From contig NZ_JADHDT010000007.1 of assembly GCF_016820445.1 (NCBI RefSeq), positions 248,001-312,000 on the forward strand: DNA of 64,000 nucleotides, read 5' to 3'. Origin of the DNA: Sphingomonas beigongshangi (GTDB lineage: Bacteria > Pseudomonadota > Alphaproteobacteria > Sphingomonadales > Sphingomonadaceae). Position numbers and translations under genes: made by a program. The notes beneath the pieces are model-generated. The model saw only the letters and a program-made list of their open reading frames with translations, made no database searches and had not been told where the DNA came from. This document shows, in pieces, positions 1-8,433 of the stretch. Position 1 is the stretch's first letter. Each line of letters starts with the position of its first letter.

Positions 1-1771
1 CGACCCCCTGCGCGACCGCGAGGCCGCCGGTCCTGAAGCCCGTCTGGAAGCGGGCGAAGGCGGCGAGCCGGGCGCCCAGCCGGTAGGAGAGGGCGACGGT
101 CGGATCGAGCCGCTGCGTCGAACGGCCGCGAATATAGCCGCCGCGCGGCGTCGAGGATGGTTCGCCGTCGACGCGGGCGGCGGTTGCACGCAGCCCCGCC
201 GTCACCGACAGCGCGGGGTCGAGCACGAAGGTGGCTTCGCCGAAGACGGACGCCTGCCGCGTGACGTTGCTGACGCCGATTATGTCGGCCTCGCGCCCGA
301 CATATTCGAACTTGCGGCTGAGGATCGACTTGTCGCTGATCAACGACACGCCGATCAGCCATGATGCCCCGCTGGCGAAGCTGCGCGACAGCCGGCTTTC
401 GTGCGACACGAGCAGCTTGTCCATGTCCGTGCGATAGGCGACGGGCGGCGGCGGGACGCGGGCGTACGGCGTCGCGTCGAACGTATCGACCGTTTCGAGC
501 CGCGCGACTCCCGTCGCCGAGACGAGGGACAGGCCGTTCGCCCAGTCGTGGCTGATGACCAGGCGACCGAACAGGAAGCTGCTGTCGAAGGGTTGCGCGA
601 TGGCGGCGGCGTGCGCGAGTGGACCGACGACGGGCTCCGCATATTGGCCGTCGCGGCTGACGATATGTTGCGCGGCGCCGCTGGCGTCGACGCGCCATCC
701 GCTCTGCGTCTGCCAACGCGCCGCCAGCCGGCCGCCGCTGACGAAGGTGTCGTTGGTGTCGCGCCGGTGGCGCCGGCTATCGTCGATATAGCCGCCGTCG
801 CGCGCCGTATAGGCGACGCCGCGGATGGCGGCGTTCTCGGCCACCGGCAGGTTCAGCATCGCAGCGAGATCGCCGCCATTGTCGCCATGCGCGGTCATGA
901 CCGCGCCCGCGGTGACGGACCCTGCGACGCGTCGTGGATCGGGCGCATTCGAGGTGAGCCGTACCACCCCGCCGATCGCGCCCGCACCGTATAGCGTGCC
1001 TTGCGGTCCTTCCATGACCTCGACGCTGCGCATGTCGTAGAGGCGCAGCCCGGGGTCCGCACCGGAGGCGTTGAGCTGGACATCGTCGAGATAGACGCTG
1101 GCGGTGGATTGCGTCGTTCCCGAGAAGCTGCTGTCCGCGATGCCGCGGATGAACAGCTTGTTGCGGCCCGGCCCGAGTTGCGTGCTCTGGATCACCGGCA
1201 GGGTGCGTGACAGGTCGGTCACCTCGCCCACCGCGCCGTTGGGCAATCGCGGCGTGCCGATCGAGAAGGCGATGCTGCCCGGATATCGCAGCAGGGGGAT
1301 CGCCTGCTTGCTGGCGGTGACGATGATGTCGGCGCCGTTCGAGTCCGAGCCCTGCGATCGCTCGGCCGGAGGCGCCGGGCGGCGGGCCGGGGCGCGGCGC
1401 GTCGGCGTCCGCTGCCGGACCACGCGGAAGCCGCCTCCGCGGATCGGCTCGGCGCGAAAGCCGGTGCCGGCGAGCAACCGATCGAGTGCCACGCGGACCG
1501 GCAACAGGCCGGTAACCGCATGGGTGCGAACCGCGTTCAGGCCATGTTCGGTGCTGATGATCTCGATGCCGGTCTGTCGGCCGAGGTCGAGCAGGGCGCG
1601 ATCGAGCGTCGACGGTGCCAATACGATCGACGTCTCGCGCGGCGGCGCCGCAGCGGCGGGCGATGGCAGGAAGGGAAGGACCAGCGAAAGCAGGAGCGGG
1701 ACGATGCCCGCGACATGCGCGTCAACGCGGCGTCGTCGCCTCGCTCGCCAGGATCCATGCCTTTCCGTCAC
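1..1771 (-). CDS. TonB-dependent receptor with N-terminal STN domain (FecA-like), 3' end outside window
   Basis: Outer-membrane TonB-dependent transporter of the signalling (FecA) type; about 590 codons are visible and the C-terminal barrel strands lie beyond the left edge. The proposed start is a GTG at 1771 that overlaps the end of the FecR gene by about 50 bases. It gives an Arg-rich n-region, a hydrophobic signal core (residues 21-40) and an Ala-rich cleavage zone. Residues about 48-100 resemble the secretin/TonB short N-terminal (STN) domain, which in FecA contacts FecR in the periplasm. The plug begins near residue 145 (IIVTAS) and contains VEVMEGPQGTLYG, a typical plug motif. With the sigma factor and FecR just upstream it forms a cell-surface signalling set. 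The ligand is unknown; iron-siderophore is the family default. The start codon is uncertain. Confidence 0.85.
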   Translation of the reverse strand, partial: MTERHGSWRARRRRRVDAHVAGIVPLLLSLVLPFLPSPAAAAPPRETSIVLAPSTLDRALLDLGRQTGIEIISTEHGLNAVRTHAVTGLLPVRVALDRLLAGTGFRAEPIRGGGFRVVRQRTPTRRAPARRPAPPAERSQGSDSNGADIIVTASKQAIPLLRYPGSIAFSIGTPRLPNGAVGEVTDLSRTLPVIQSTQLGPGRNKLFIRGIADSSFSGTTQSTASVYLDDVQLNASGADPGLRLYDMRSVEVMEGPQGTLYGAGAIGGVVRLTSNAPDPRRVAGSVTAGAVMTAHGDNGGDLAAMLNLPVAENAAIRGVAYTARDGGYIDDSRRHRRDTNDTFVSGGRLAARWQTQSGWRVDASGAAQHIVSRDGQYAEPVVGPLAHAAAIAQPFDSSFLFGRLVISHDWANGLSLVSATGVARLETVDTFDATPYARVPPPPVAYRTDMDKLLVSHESRLSRSFASGASWLIGVSLISDKSILSRKFEYVGREADIIGVSNVTRQASVFGEATFVLDPALSVTAGLRATAARVDGEPSSTPRGGYIRGRSTQRLDPTVALSYRLGARLAAFARFQTGFRTGGLAVAQGV

Positions 1772-2693
1772 GTCGCCACGTCGCCCCGATCAGATCGGCC
1801 AGATGCGGTACGTCCCGATCGGCAGTCCCCGTCATCGCGACCATGCCCGTAAAGGGCCGGCTCGACAAGTCGCCCGCCAGCGTGAGACGGAAACCGTACA
1901 GGCGGCCGATCCGCGCCGCGACGGTGCCAAGCGGGACCGCGTCGAACGACAGGTGACCCCGGCGCCAGCCGCCGACCTCGTCCGGTGTCACCTTGCTGCG
2001 GACGATGCGGCCGTCCGCCACCGCGGCGGCGTCTCCGGCGGTCATCACGACGCGCGCATCCGCGGGCGCGAGCATCACGGACCCTTCGGCGACCGCCACG
2101 TCCGTTCGCGTCCCGGTGCGCGCGACGTCGAACACGGTGCCGAGATCGCGGATCGCGAGACCGCCCGATTGCAGCGTGAAGGGCGACTTTTCATCGTGAC
2201 GAACGTGCAGCGTGATCTCACCGCTTTCGAGCGACGCGGTGCGCGGGTCGCCACGGTCGAGCGATAGGCGCGTTCCGCCGCTCATCTCGATCCGCGTGCC
2301 GTCCGCCAGCGTGACGGTGCGCGGCTGGCCGTCCGGCGTCGCGACGACATAGGTGCCGGAAGGGGCGGACGTGAGCATGCCGGTTGCGGCCACCACCGCC
2401 AGCGCCGCCGCCATCGCACCCCCGGCAACCCAGCCGCGCATGCTCCAACCGCGACGATGACCAGGCAATGGCATGTCGTCGTTGGCGGCCTGCGGCGCGG
2501 GAAAGACAGCGGCGGCGATCAGGCGGTCGTCCATCGCGACGCGATCATAGGCCGATGCATGGGCGGGGTCGGCTTCGAGCCAGAGGGTGAACGCCTCCCA
2601 CTCGCGCGGCGACATCTCATCCTGGCGCAGGTGCCAGGCGATCGCCGCATCGATAATCGTCCGGTCAGCCTGCACGCGTGGGACCCCTTTCAT
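1722..2693 (-). CDS. FecR-family anti-sigma / signal relay protein
   Basis: Inner-membrane regulator that relays the receptor signal to the ECF sigma factor. The 323 residues show the usual FecR layout: an N-terminal cytoplasmic DUF4880-like helical region (about 12-55, with REWEAFTLWLEADPAHA), one membrane segment (about 87-108), a periplasmic FecR domain (about 115-215, containing VTLADGTRIEM and LESGEITLHV), and a C-terminal DUF4974-like segment (about 235-310). Its start overlaps the end of the sigma gene by 29 bases and its end overlaps the receptor, so the three are probably co-translated. By family knowledge it binds the sigma factor on the cytoplasmic side and the receptor STN domain on the periplasmic side. 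Confidence 0.9.
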   Translation of the reverse strand: MKGVPRVQADRTIIDAAIAWHLRQDEMSPREWEAFTLWLEADPAHASAYDRVAMDDRLIAAAVFPAPQAANDDMPLPGHRRGWSMRGWVAGGAMAAALAVVAATGMLTSAPSGTYVVATPDGQPRTVTLADGTRIEMSGGTRLSLDRGDPRTASLESGEITLHVRHDEKSPFTLQSGGLAIRDLGTVFDVARTGTRTDVAVAEGSVMLAPADARVVMTAGDAAAVADGRIVRSKVTPDEVGGWRRGHLSFDAVPLGTVAARIGRLYGFRLTLAGDLSSRPFTGMVAMTGTADRDVPHLADLIGATWRRDGKAWILASEATTPR

Positions 2694-3222
2694 CCTCTAG
2701 ACGACGCGGATCATCCAAACCCTCATCGGCGTGCTGCAATCTGTCGTGAATTTGTCGATAGGCCCTTTGCAGGAGCTTTTCGACGCCGCTGACGCTGATC
2801 CCCAGCGTGCCTGCGATGACGCGCTGCGACTCCCCCTCGATCCGGAATAGTCGCAGCGCCGTCGCCATCCGCTCCGGCATGTCGGCGATCGCGGCTTCGA
2901 CCACGCGCAGCTGGCTGCGCGCGAACAGCGCGCGTTCCGCATTCGGCACTTCATCGGCCGCCGGCATCGTCTCCAGCCACGCCGATTCCCGGGCCACGCG
3001 GCGACTGCCGGCGATGCGGCGGTCGGTCGCCAGATTGGCGGCGACGCGATACAGAAAACCGGCCGGCTGCGCGACGGGGCCGTCGCTCAACCGGTCGAGC
3101 CGCAGCCACATGTCCTGCAGCACGTCCTCCGCGTCGTCGCGACTGCCCAGCCGCGCCGTCAGCATGCGCAGCAGCATCGGTCGCTGTTCGAGGAAGATGC
3201 CGCGCAGCCCGTCTTCCGCCAA
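2665..3222 (-). CDS. ECF-family RNA polymerase sigma factor (FecI-like)
   Basis: Extracytoplasmic-function sigma factor of about 185 residues. Region 2 is visible as DAEDVLQDMWLRLDRL and region 4 as the helix-turn-helix around RVIAGTLGISVSGVEKLLQR. I place the start at a TTG at 3222, because the following LRGIFLEQRPMLLRML matches the usual N-terminus of FecI-type sigmas; an ATG at 3177 would remove part of it. The reading frame continues open upstream through the YdjC gene, but that part is antisense-like noise. It sits 19 bases after the YdjC gene and overlaps fecR, and probably activates transcription of the downstream TonB receptor. The start codon is the main uncertainty. Confidence 0.85.
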   Translation of the reverse strand: MAEDGLRGIFLEQRPMLLRMLTARLGSRDDAEDVLQDMWLRLDRLSDGPVAQPAGFLYRVAANLATDRRIAGSRRVARESAWLETMPAADEVPNAERALFARSQLRVVEAAIADMPERMATALRLFRIEGESQRVIAGTLGISVSGVEKLLQRAYRQIHDRLQHADEGLDDPRRLEDERGPTRAG

Positions 3223-3241
3223 TCCGCCCGAATCCCAAGCT

Positions 3242-4075
3242 TCAGGCCGGAAATGCCAGCCCTTCTGTCGCAGCCATGTCCGCGATTGCGGCAGCTTGCA
3301 AGGCCGCCGCCTCCCGCGGCCGCGCCGCGGCGATCGCGTCGCCGTCACGATGCCCCGCGCCCGGATGGCACATGACGAGATGCATCTTGCCCGGCCGGCG
3401 CAGGAATTTCGGGAGGATCGTGCCGTAGTCGCGCGCGAAGTCGTAGTGGCCCGCGAAACCTTCGTTGCAGCGGAGACCGTGGCGCGCCGCATCCTGGCGC
3501 AGGCCGCGACAATGATAGGCGCTTCCGATCGCCTTGCCGACGAATGGGCGGGACAGCATGGCGAGCACACCATCGGTGCAGTCGCGCACCCATGCCGCGG
3601 GCGCGCGGCGTGCGGTCTCGGCGAGCACGATCTCGCGGATGCCGGGAAGCGCATGGGCGTGCTGGTGCCCGTCAACGAAGGCAGGCGGCCGGCCGAGCAC
3701 GCCGATGAACGCATCGAACTGGGCGCGGACTTCGCGCGCGATCTCGTCAAGCGCGATCAGGTGCCGCGCGGCGAGCCTGCACAAGGGATCGATATCGGGC
3801 AGCACGCCGTCCGGCGCGGTTTCCGGCATGTGCGTGAGCGGCACCTCGCCCGTCAGCGTAAGGTGAAGCCCGACCTCGACATGGGATGGCAGGTCGCGGA
3901 GCAGTTCGGCGTCGTCCGTCCAGCCGGGCATGACGGCCATGCAGCTGGTGGCGTTGAGCTTGCCCGCCCGCGCCAGGGCGGCGATCGTCTCGCTGGTCTG
4001 ACGCGAAAAGGCGAAGTCGTCAGCACACAGAATTAGACGTGGCAAAAGCCGGCCCTTCCAAATCGTGATAGGCAC
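3242..4075 (-). CDS. YdjC/ChbG-family carbohydrate deacetylase (HpnK-like)
   Basis: Predicted metal-dependent deacetylase of N-acetylated sugars, 277 residues, the normal length for YdjC/ChbG proteins. Visible family marks are LILCADDF (Asp19-Asp20 metal site), GLHLTLTGE (His71) and VDGHQHAH (His137-His141), followed by VMCHPG near the C-terminus. The start at 4075 overlaps the upstream glycosyltransferase by 56 bases; an internal TTG near 4043 just before PRLILCADD is an alternative. Pairing with a family 2 glycosyltransferase suggests a two-step modification of a glycolipid or glycan, as in hopanoid or lipid A-like tailoring, but no hopanoid gene is visible. It is directly followed by the ECF sigma gene. 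Confidence 0.82.
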   Translation of the reverse strand: MPITIWKGRLLPRLILCADDFAFSRQTSETIAALARAGKLNATSCMAVMPGWTDDAELLRDLPSHVEVGLHLTLTGEVPLTHMPETAPDGVLPDIDPLCRLAARHLIALDEIAREVRAQFDAFIGVLGRPPAFVDGHQHAHALPGIREIVLAETARRAPAAWVRDCTDGVLAMLSRPFVGKAIGSAYHCRGLRQDAARHGLRCNEGFAGHYDFARDYGTILPKFLRRPGKMHLVMCHPGAGHRDGDAIAAARPREAAALQAAAIADMAATEGLAFPA

Positions 4076-4901
4076 GCTCGCGGATCTTGTTGCTCATAAG
4101 GCGCCGCCGCTGCAAGCGGGGACCGAGGAACTTGTAGAAGAACCAGCTGCCGGCCCAGGGCGCGGTGGCCGAATAGACCAGACGTTCGAAGAGCGTCCAG
4201 CGGATCGAGTCGCGGTCCCGCTCGCGCGGGGAGGGCATGCACCACAGGTCCTGCGAATAGTGCATAGCGCCCAGTGCCATCGTGCGATGGATCACTTCAT
4301 GATCCTCCAGGATGAATGGCCACAGATCGGGATCGAAGCCGCCCGCGGCGCGCAGACTGGCGACGTGGAACGCCTGGCCGGCCCCGCCGGCATGGCACTG
4401 GCGCGGCAGGGCGCGCGCGGCGGCGAGGATCTTCCGGGCTTCCGCGTCCAGGTCGGACTGATCCGCACCCGGCTCGACGAAATAGGCACCCGCGACGACG
4501 CAACCGTCACGCGACAGCAACCGCTCCGCCTCGGCGAGATAGTGCGGCGGATACAGGGTGTCCGCGTCGCAGGTCGCGACATAGGTGGTGCGCACCCAGG
4601 CGAGGCCGGTCCGCAGCGCCGCCACCTTGCCCGGCGTCCGCTCGGTCAGCACCAAAGCGTCGAGGCCGTGCGCGCGTGCCGCGCTACGAGCGATGTCGGC
4701 GCTGCCGTCCGTGGAGCCGTTGTCGACGAGGATGAGCTTCGCCGGCACGTGCTGCGCGGCGATGCTGGCGATCGTGGCCGGCAGGAACGCCGCCTCGTTG
4801 AAGAACGGGATCAGCACGGTCCAGGCAGTCGTCGCGCGTGGCGCGATGACGCTCCACGGCTCCCCGCCGAAGCCCGCGTCCTGATCGAAGCTCAGATACA
4901 T
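4020..4901 (-). CDS. Glycosyltransferase family 2
   Basis: Inverting GT-A glycosyltransferase, 293 residues. The nucleotide-sugar fold is shown by TVLIPFFNEAAFLP (residues 28-41), LVDNGSTDGS (58-67) and the metal-binding DAD (112-114) in ATCDADTLYPP; an acidic ILEDHE occurs further on as the probable catalytic region. There is no signal peptide. A hydrophobic aromatic stretch near the C-terminus (WAGSWFFYKFLGP) may lie at the membrane surface. It is the first gene of a leftward cluster and overlaps the YdjC-type deacetylase, which suggests shared substrates. Donor and acceptor cannot be told from the sequence. Confidence 0.85.
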   Translation of the reverse strand: MYLSFDQDAGFGGEPWSVIAPRATTAWTVLIPFFNEAAFLPATIASIAAQHVPAKLILVDNGSTDGSADIARSAARAHGLDALVLTERTPGKVAALRTGLAWVRTTYVATCDADTLYPPHYLAEAERLLSRDGCVVAGAYFVEPGADQSDLDAEARKILAAARALPRQCHAGGAGQAFHVASLRAAGGFDPDLWPFILEDHEVIHRTMALGAMHYSQDLWCMPSPRERDRDSIRWTLFERLVYSATAPWAGSWFFYKFLGPRLQRRRLMSNKIRERAYHDLEGPAFATSNSVC

Positions 4902-5066
4902 GCCCAGTCTCGCTCGTCGGGCGCTGCCTCGTCACCGTCTCCCCCAGTGACGAAGGGCGCTTTGCCTTCCCCACCCATCAGACGACGCCGATCGGGCGGG
5001 TCCGTACATCGACTGGTAAAAAAATCCTTATGGTGCGGCCGGGAGCGCTCGGGCTAGGCGGTCGGC

Positions 5067-6572
5067 ATGGCTTCACCGGCATCCGCGCACGACCCGCACA
5101 CCTCCGTTCCGTCCCGTCCGCATCGCGTGGCCTGGTGGCCGTGGGCCCTCGCCCTGGTCGTCATCGCCGTCGCCATCCGGTGCCGCGACTTCGGCAATCC
5201 GGTCATCCACGTGGACGAGCAATATTATCTTCTCGTCGGCAGCCGCATGCTGGACGGTGCCGTTCCCTATATCGACCTGTGGGATCGCAAGCCGGTCGGC
5301 CTCTTCCTGATCTATGCGGCGATCCGGCTGCTGCCCGGCGACGGTATCCTTGCGTACCAGCTCGTCGCGACGCTCTTCGCGGCGGGAACGGCGGCGCTTG
5401 TCATGTACGGCGCGCGCCGGCTCGGCGCGGCGCGGGTCGGCGCCTTCGCGGCCGCGGTCGCCTATCTGCTGTGGCTGTCGCTGCTGAGCGGACGGGGTGG
5501 ACAGTCGCCGGTCTTCTACAATCTGTTCACGGCGGCGGCGGCCGTGCTGACGCTCCGGCTGCCGGCGCTCGCCGCCGCCCGACGACCGGGCGCGATCGTG
5601 GCCAGCGGCGCCGCGGCCTGCCTGCTCGCCGGCCTCGCGATCCAGACCAAATACACGCCCGTGGTGGAGGGGGCGTTCTTCGGCCTGGCGCACAGCTGGT
5701 ACCTGCGCAGGGCAGGCGGATCGGTCGCGATGCTGATCGGCGCCATGTTGCTCTGGGCAGTGCTGGGGGTGGCGCCGACCGCCATCGTCGTGCTTGCCTA
5801 TTGGCTGCGCGGGCCGGCGGTGTTCGCCGCCTTCTGGTTCTCCAACTTCGCCTCGATCGCGCTGCGGCACGGTTATCCGGCCGCGAAGATCGCGGCGCGG
5901 CTGGCGGGAACCGGCGCGCAGCTGCTGCCCTTCATCCTGTGCGCGGTGGCGGCATGGCGTTGCCGCCCGCGCCGACCCGAAACCTATATCGTGTTCGGCT
6001 GGCTCGGCGCCGCACTGGTCGCGTTCGCGATGATCGGCGCCTTCTTCGACCATTATGCGCTGCCGCTGATGGTGCCGCTGACGATGATCGCCGCGCCGGT
6101 CCTCGATCGCCACCGGGCGGCGATCGTTGCGCTGCTGGGCTATGGCGCATTGCTCTTCGTGGCGCGCGTGCTGCTGGTACCCACCGACGCGGCGTCCGCG
6201 CGCGCCGTGGCCGCGGTGATGCGGACCTATGACGGCGGCCAGTGCCCGTTCGTCTTCGCCGGCGATTCGGTGCTCTACGTGCTGGCGGATGCGTGCGTGC
6301 CGACGCCCTATGCCTTTCCCTCGACGCTGGCCTATGACGCGGAGCGCGGAGCGACGGGGATCGACGAGGCGGCCGAGGTGCGCCGCGTGCTGGCGGGCAG
6401 GCCGCCGGTGATCGTGACGATGGACGAGCCCTTCGCGCCCTGGAACCCTGACAGCGAGGCGGCGGTCGCCGCCGCTCTTAGGCGCGACTATCGCTTGTCG
6501 CTCTCCGTCCCGCGCGAGGATGGCCACCTCCTGGCCTATGTCCGGCGCGACCGGCTGTCGGCAGGGCGATAA
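5067..6572 (+). CDS. GT39/ArnT-like integral membrane glycosyltransferase
   Basis: Polytopic membrane protein of 501 residues with about ten hydrophobic segments, beginning WWPWALALVVIAVAI (23-37). Just after the first segment comes VIHVDEQYY (Asp50-Glu51), followed by YIDLWDRKPVG; an acidic pair in the first periplasmic loop followed by a D-x-K-P motif is the signature of the dolichyl/undecaprenyl-phosphate sugar transferases (PMT, ArnT, GT83). It probably moves a sugar from a polyprenyl-phosphate donor to an extracytoplasmic acceptor such as lipid A, a protein or a polysaccharide. The start ATG at 5067 is divergent from the GT2 gene with 165 bases between them. Substrate unknown. Confidence 0.75.
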   Translation: MASPASAHDPHTSVPSRPHRVAWWPWALALVVIAVAIRCRDFGNPVIHVDEQYYLLVGSRMLDGAVPYIDLWDRKPVGLFLIYAAIRLLPGDGILAYQLVATLFAAGTAALVMYGARRLGAARVGAFAAAVAYLLWLSLLSGRGGQSPVFYNLFTAAAAVLTLRLPALAAARRPGAIVASGAAACLLAGLAIQTKYTPVVEGAFFGLAHSWYLRRAGGSVAMLIGAMLLWAVLGVAPTAIVVLAYWLRGPAVFAAFWFSNFASIALRHGYPAAKIAARLAGTGAQLLPFILCAVAAWRCRPRRPETYIVFGWLGAALVAFAMIGAFFDHYALPLMVPLTMIAAPVLDRHRAAIVALLGYGALLFVARVLLVPTDAASARAVAAVMRTYDGGQCPFVFAGDSVLYVLADACVPTPYAFPSTLAYDAERGATGIDEAAEVRRVLAGRPPVIVTMDEPFAPWNPDSEAAVAAALRRDYRLSLSVPREDGHLLAYVRRDRLSAGR

Positions 6573-6660
6573 GCCGCCGCCTCCGGGCGGGCGGGGTGCG
6601 GGTTGTGCCGCCCGGCATCGTCTACACGGGCGACACCCTCTGCAATGGAGCCATGACGTC

Positions 6661-7191
6661 GTGCTGATCGCATTCCGCCCGTTCCTGCCGCTGCTGCCGC
6701 TCGGCCTGATGCTGGTCTCCGCCGCGGCGCCGATGCCTATCGAGATGCTGGGTTCCGACGCCACCGCCTGTCGCGCGGGCAGGGGCCCCGCCATCCAGGT
6801 CAACGTCGCCGGGCTGAAGGACCGGCAGGGCGAGATGTGGCTGGAACTCTACCCCGCCTCCGAGGACGACTTCTTGCGGGACGACACGGCGCTGGTCGCG
6901 GAAGGCAAGACGTTCCGCCGCACGCGCGCCGCGCCGCCGGCGAGCGGCGACTTTGCCATGTGCGTCTCGGTCCCGCGGCCGGGACGCTACGCCCTGCTGC
7001 TACGCCACAACCGGACGGGCAAGGACAAGTTCTCGATCTGGAGCGACGGCGTCGGCTTTCCGGGTGCCGGCACGATCGGCCGGTCCAGGCCCAAGTTCGC
7101 CCAGGCGGTCGTCGATGCCGGAAGCGGCGTGACGGTCTCGACGATCCGGCTGCAGTATCTGCGCGGCCTGCGCGGCTTCCAGCCGCTCTAG
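6661..7191 (+). CDS. Secreted DUF2141-family protein
   Basis: Protein of 176 residues with a short signal peptide (start GTG at 6661, then a Leu-rich stretch to about residue 20, preceded by a GGAG-like ribosome site). The mature part has the beta-rich DUF2141 pattern: IQVNVAGLKDRQGEMWLELY near the N-terminus, RRTRA, CVSVPRPGRYAL and HNRTGKDKFSIWSDGVGFP. The family is common in sphingomonads and its function is unknown. It lies 88 bases after the GT39-like gene on the same strand and ends 4 bases into the convergent phosphatase gene, so it may be cotranscribed with the former. Confidence 0.72.
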   Translation: MLIAFRPFLPLLPLGLMLVSAAAPMPIEMLGSDATACRAGRGPAIQVNVAGLKDRQGEMWLELYPASEDDFLRDDTALVAEGKTFRRTRAAPPASGDFAMCVSVPRPGRYALLLRHNRTGKDKFSIWSDGVGFPGAGTIGRSRPKFAQAVVDAGSGVTVSTIRLQYLRGLRGFQPL

Positions 7192-8420
7192 TCTCGCGGG
7201 GTCGCCGACAGCTTCGCCGCGAACGCCTTTGCCGTACAAAGGCCGATGATGCCCCTCGCGGAACAGCCCGGAATGGGCAGCAGCGCCATATAGGGCGGGC
7301 GGCCGGACGTCAGGGGCGTGAGGGTGCGGATCTGGTCTATCGTCTGGCTGCGGAACACCGCGCGAACGTAATGCGCGCCTTCCGCATCCGTGAGCCGCTC
7401 GAACAGGATCGCGCCGCCGGGAGAGGGGTCGTCGGCAGCAAGGCCGGGGACTCGCCAGTGCAGGTCGAGCAGGCCACCCATTGCCGCGACATTGGTGTCG
7501 TGGCCGACGATCATCGTGACCGGCGCCCGGTCCGCACCCTGCAGCGCATCGAGGATGAGCGGCGACAGCAGGGACAGGTTGGCGCGTGCGACATAGGCCG
7601 GCCGCGCGAGCAGCTGGAATTCGAGCGCATGCAGCGCCGCCAGCGCGGCGATATCCTCCGCGGTGGCGCGGCCCCAGCCGACCTCAGCCATCGGCTTGCC
7701 GTCCGCATATTCGAGCAGAAGGATTTGCGCCGCCGTCGACGCCCGGTCGAGGGCACCGGTCAGCTTCGGCCGACGGTCGGGACGCGCCGGTGCCAGATCG
7801 CTCGCTTGGTCGCCGACGCCGCATCCGGGCCTGGGCGTTCCGCACAGGATCGCGTCGAGGCGAGTCAACAGCGGCCGGACACGCGCCTCACGACCGGCGA
7901 TGCCGCCGGACCCGGCAGCGGCCAGCACCGCCGCCTGCGCCGTCGCGGCGTCGAAAGACACCGCCTTTTCATCGATGGGCGAGAAGATCGGGTCGGCCTC
8001 GCCCTGCGGCCGATGTTCGATCGATGCGGAGCAGCCAGGCGCGATCCCCCTGGCATAGGCTTTGGCCGTCTCGATCGTCCGTTCGTCGCTGTCGGCGACA
8101 AGACGGATACGGGCACAGCCCGTCGCCGGCAACAGTCCCTTGGCGACCCAATAGCCACGGTCGAAGGCCGCGACCTGCGTGACCGCCGCGCCGCCGTGCG
8201 GCGTCAGATAGCCGGGGGCGACCGGCCATGTCGGCCAGGGCCGATCCGCGACGCCGGCCGGCATCGGCGGCGCCTTTGTCGGTGGCCGCACGCCGTGGCG
8301 CATCAATACCACGGTGCGATCGAGCTTCAGCCCCGTGGGGACCGGAAGCTGCTGCGCCGCTGCCGGCGAGGCGAGGGCCAGGGTCAGGGTCAGGGCCGCA
8401 GCCAATGTCGTCCGGATCAT
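7188..8420 (-). CDS. AppA/Agp-like histidine acid phosphatase (phytase type)
   Basis: Periplasmic phosphomonoesterase of 410 residues, signal peptide about 1-22. It carries the clade-2 histidine phosphatase signature RHGVRPPTK (His42 nucleophile), the proton-donor pair HDTN (His307-Asp308), and WPTWPVAPGYLTPHGG, DSDERT and a C-terminal Cys-flanked stretch, all closely recalling E. coli AppA phytase and Agp glucose-1-phosphatase. The likely reaction is release of phosphate from inositol phosphates or sugar phosphates. It starts 13 bases after the stop of a large TonB receptor, so the two are almost surely one operon: the receptor imports the substrate and the enzyme dephosphorylates it. The exact substrate is inferred. 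Confidence 0.85.
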   Translation of the reverse strand: MIRTTLAAALTLTLALASPAAAQQLPVPTGLKLDRTVVLMRHGVRPPTKAPPMPAGVADRPWPTWPVAPGYLTPHGGAAVTQVAAFDRGYWVAKGLLPATGCARIRLVADSDERTIETAKAYARGIAPGCSASIEHRPQGEADPIFSPIDEKAVSFDAATAQAAVLAAAGSGGIAGREARVRPLLTRLDAILCGTPRPGCGVGDQASDLAPARPDRRPKLTGALDRASTAAQILLLEYADGKPMAEVGWGRATAEDIAALAALHALEFQLLARPAYVARANLSLLSPLILDALQGADRAPVTMIVGHDTNVAAMGGLLDLHWRVPGLAADDPSPGGAILFERLTDAEGAHYVRAVFRSQTIDQIRTLTPLTSGRPPYMALLPIPGCSARGIIGLCTAKAFAAKLSATPRD

Positions 8421-8433
8421 CGTCTGTCCCCCG

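Noticed and set aside
2665..3750. A 361-residue version of the ECF sigma factor
   Set aside because: The N-terminal part overlaps the YdjC gene antisense-free but in another frame, and shows no sigma features; sigma motifs begin only after 3222.
5073..6803. A 576-codon minus-strand frame opposite the GT39-like gene
   Set aside because: Arg/Gly/His-rich shadow without recognisable motifs; the plus-strand protein has proper helices and the D-E motif.
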